NCBI RefSeq assembly: GCF_003148475.1
Contig: NZ_QGGG01000008.1
Location: 62,001 to 126,000, forward strand
Direction of reading: 5' to 3'
DNA length: 64,000 bases
Origin: Pseudaminobacter salicylatoxidans
GTDB taxonomy: Bacteria > Pseudomonadota > Alphaproteobacteria > Rhizobiales > Rhizobiaceae
This document shows, in pieces, positions 63,701 to 64,000 of the stretch (position 1 is the first letter of the stretch; every line of letters begins with the position of its first letter). The notes beneath the pieces are model-generated. The model was not told the DNA's origin. It worked only from the letters and a program-made list of their open reading frames with translations, and did no database searches. The position numbers were made by a program, and so were the translations under genes.

Positions 63701-64000
63701 CACGCGGTTTCATGTTCTGGCTTGGGGGCGGGCGACCGATGGGGTCGATCCACGCGAACTGGCTGATCTTATCGTCGCAATCGCCGACAAGGCCGGCGGC
63801 TTCGACGTCGCCGCTGAAATTCTTTCAACGCGCTTTCATGCCGATCGCTCGCAAAAAGCGGAGCCGTCGCCAGAGCTTTTGGAAACCGGACGCGAGGTCC
63901 TCCAGCGTATCACCTTCGGCGACAAGAATGACCGCGAGGACCATCGGCTGGGACGAATTGCGCAGTTATGCCTCGTGGGCGACGAAGGAGCTTCGATAGC
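60798..64000 (+). CDS. Large STAND-type NTPase with nuclease-like N-terminus, partial (runs off window)
   Basis: An open frame of more than 1067 codons starts MFEITGNDIALLNDKDLRDLV and has no stop by the window end. The N-terminal ~170 residues look like an Mrr/PD-(D/E)XK module: acidic E26/E28, D53 in 'GGNQTAPDGGLDVRV', and Q76-V-K78 in 'TGFQVKKPD'. A P-loop ATPase follows, with Walker A 'GLSGVGKT' (240-247) and Walker B 'AILVIDN' (295-301). After the 'EFSGGNARIALALG' sensor-like segment and a winged-helix-like part ('LQNIPWATIETQLVNGA'), the rest is helical. It is a second Avs-like architecture next to the first island, on the opposite strand. The ribosome site is weak. Confidence 0.82.
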   Translation, partial: MFEITGNDIALLNDKDLRDLVALLCEAELRHRGLPASAVTWGGNQTAPDGGLDVRVSLPAGTPIDGFVPRAATGFQVKKPDMPRSEILAEMRPTGTVRFVIQELAAQAGAYIIVSATGSTADGALANRRKAMADAVEDIAQRDELVLDFYDRGRVATWVRGHPGLIPWVRTRIGKSMSAWQPYGQWAQTPAGSDDSYLVDDALRIQTSSAENGDGVDALTGLERIRDLLGQPGKVVRLVGLSGVGKTRFVQALFDPAIGARSLDPSRAVYADMADTPDPQPIALASNLVAQRMRAILVIDNCPQELHRRLSELVRAAGSTVSVITIEYDIRDDEPEGTDVFTLEPSSPNLVEKLVSRRFPSLSDVDAQTIAEFSGGNARIALALGATVGKNESLAGLTDDGLFRRLFQQRHEHDSGLLLVAQACALVFSFDGETVTGDESEIARLGGMVGKTGAEIFAGVAELRRRDLVQQRGLWRAVLPHAIANRLAAMALQNIPWATIETQLVNGASERLIRSFSRRLGYLHGSKEAVAIVERWLGPGGYVADIANLNAFGRAILENIAPVAPAAALDAIERAARGPDSEAMRENGRHLLRLLRSLAYDAEFFDRTVALLASFAPAVDDVHDEAADATESLFYLYLSGTHASIDQRLRAVETWLRSGDPAERALGIRALGAMFEAYHFTSSYNFDFGARPRNHGYHPRTDAEVHHWFESALNLAGTLVIAGHPAASALRTLIAERFRGLWSSAGALDALERTAKAIATDGFWREGWIAVRQTQKFDGSARSAEIAARLDALEKILRPANLVQNVLAIVMNRRGIGALDLDDIFGPDDDIEAESARTERIIFQLGEELAHDVDAFAILLPELVSAEGQLWFLGRGMANAAPDRAVLWDVLVDELAKTPETNQNVQLLRGILNRVAELDAAAVDELLDAALLHDTLAPWFPILQSAVPIKSREMARLGQSLTSNMAPITRFHVLAWGRATDGVDPRELADLIVAIADKAGGFDVAAEILSTRFHADRSQKAEPSPELLETGREVLQRITFGDKNDREDHRLGRIAQLCLVGDEGASI

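Overview
The window looks like part of a GC-rich alphaproteobacterial chromosome of the order Hyphomicrobiales (Rhizobiales), most like the Phyllobacteriaceae/Brucellaceae. The evidence is the gene set and order of the flagellar locus: MotC, MotE, FlaF, FlbT and an FtcR/Rem-type orphan regulator, with flagellin followed by fliF, a coiled-coil gene, motB, motC, fliK and a transglycosylase. A genus cannot be named from this sequence alone.

Region 1 (1-34280) is one flagellar supercluster. On the minus strand lie flhB (cut by the window edge), fliG, fliN, fliM and motA. A divergent promoter region then starts a long plus-strand run: DUF1217, flgF, fliI, a small membrane protein, flgBC, fliE, flgG, flgA, flgI, motE, flgH, fliL, fliP, flagellin, fliF, FliH-like, motB, motC, fliK, transglycosylase, ftcR, flgE, flgK, flgL, flaF, flbT, flgD, fliQ, a secreted protein of unknown function, flhA, fliR, FliJ-like, a rod-binding FlgJ-like protein, two small export/basal-body candidates and an SCP2-domain protein, closed by a terminator. 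Together these supply rod, ring, hook, motor, switch and type III export parts. fliF, the MS-ring gene, is broken as it stands by a perfect 20-bp tandem duplication, so the strain should lack a working flagellum unless this is an assembly error or a reversible mutation.

Region 2 (34318-45478) is ordinary chromosome. It holds a GNAT acetyltransferase, a class III PLP ornithine/lysine decarboxylase with a long structured leader and a good promoter, a LysR regulator, a DUF1007 protein with a nickel/cobalt exporter-like protein, two small secreted proteins, an OmpR/HisKA two-component pair, a small membrane protein, a second GNAT, an aminotransferase and a YigZ/IMPACT protein.

Region 3 (45598-51132) is a complete type II-C CRISPR-Cas locus. 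It has 11 identical 36-bp repeats with ten 30-bp spacers, then cas2, cas1 and cas9 on the minus strand. A tracrRNA gene on the plus strand lies just beyond the cas9 start, with a 19-nt perfect anti-repeat and its own terminator. The repeat carries an internal promoter-like sequence, as in other II-C systems.

Region 4 (51344-64000) is a tRNA-Arg(CCG)-anchored accessory region. The tRNA 3' end begins a ~206-bp sequence that recurs at 60421-60626 (about 90% identical), bracketing an 8.8-kb island. The island holds one apparent minus-strand operon: a PD-(D/E)XK-like protein, a HEPN protein with an RNNLFH motif, and a 2151-residue protein joining a Cap4-like nuclease domain, a STAND/NACHT-type ATPase and a very long helical-repeat C-terminus. 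Beyond the second repeat begins another large STAND ATPase with its own nuclease-like N-terminus, still open at the window end. These two modules, next to CRISPR-Cas, are the best candidates for undescribed anti-phage systems. No integrase or transposase was found in the window.
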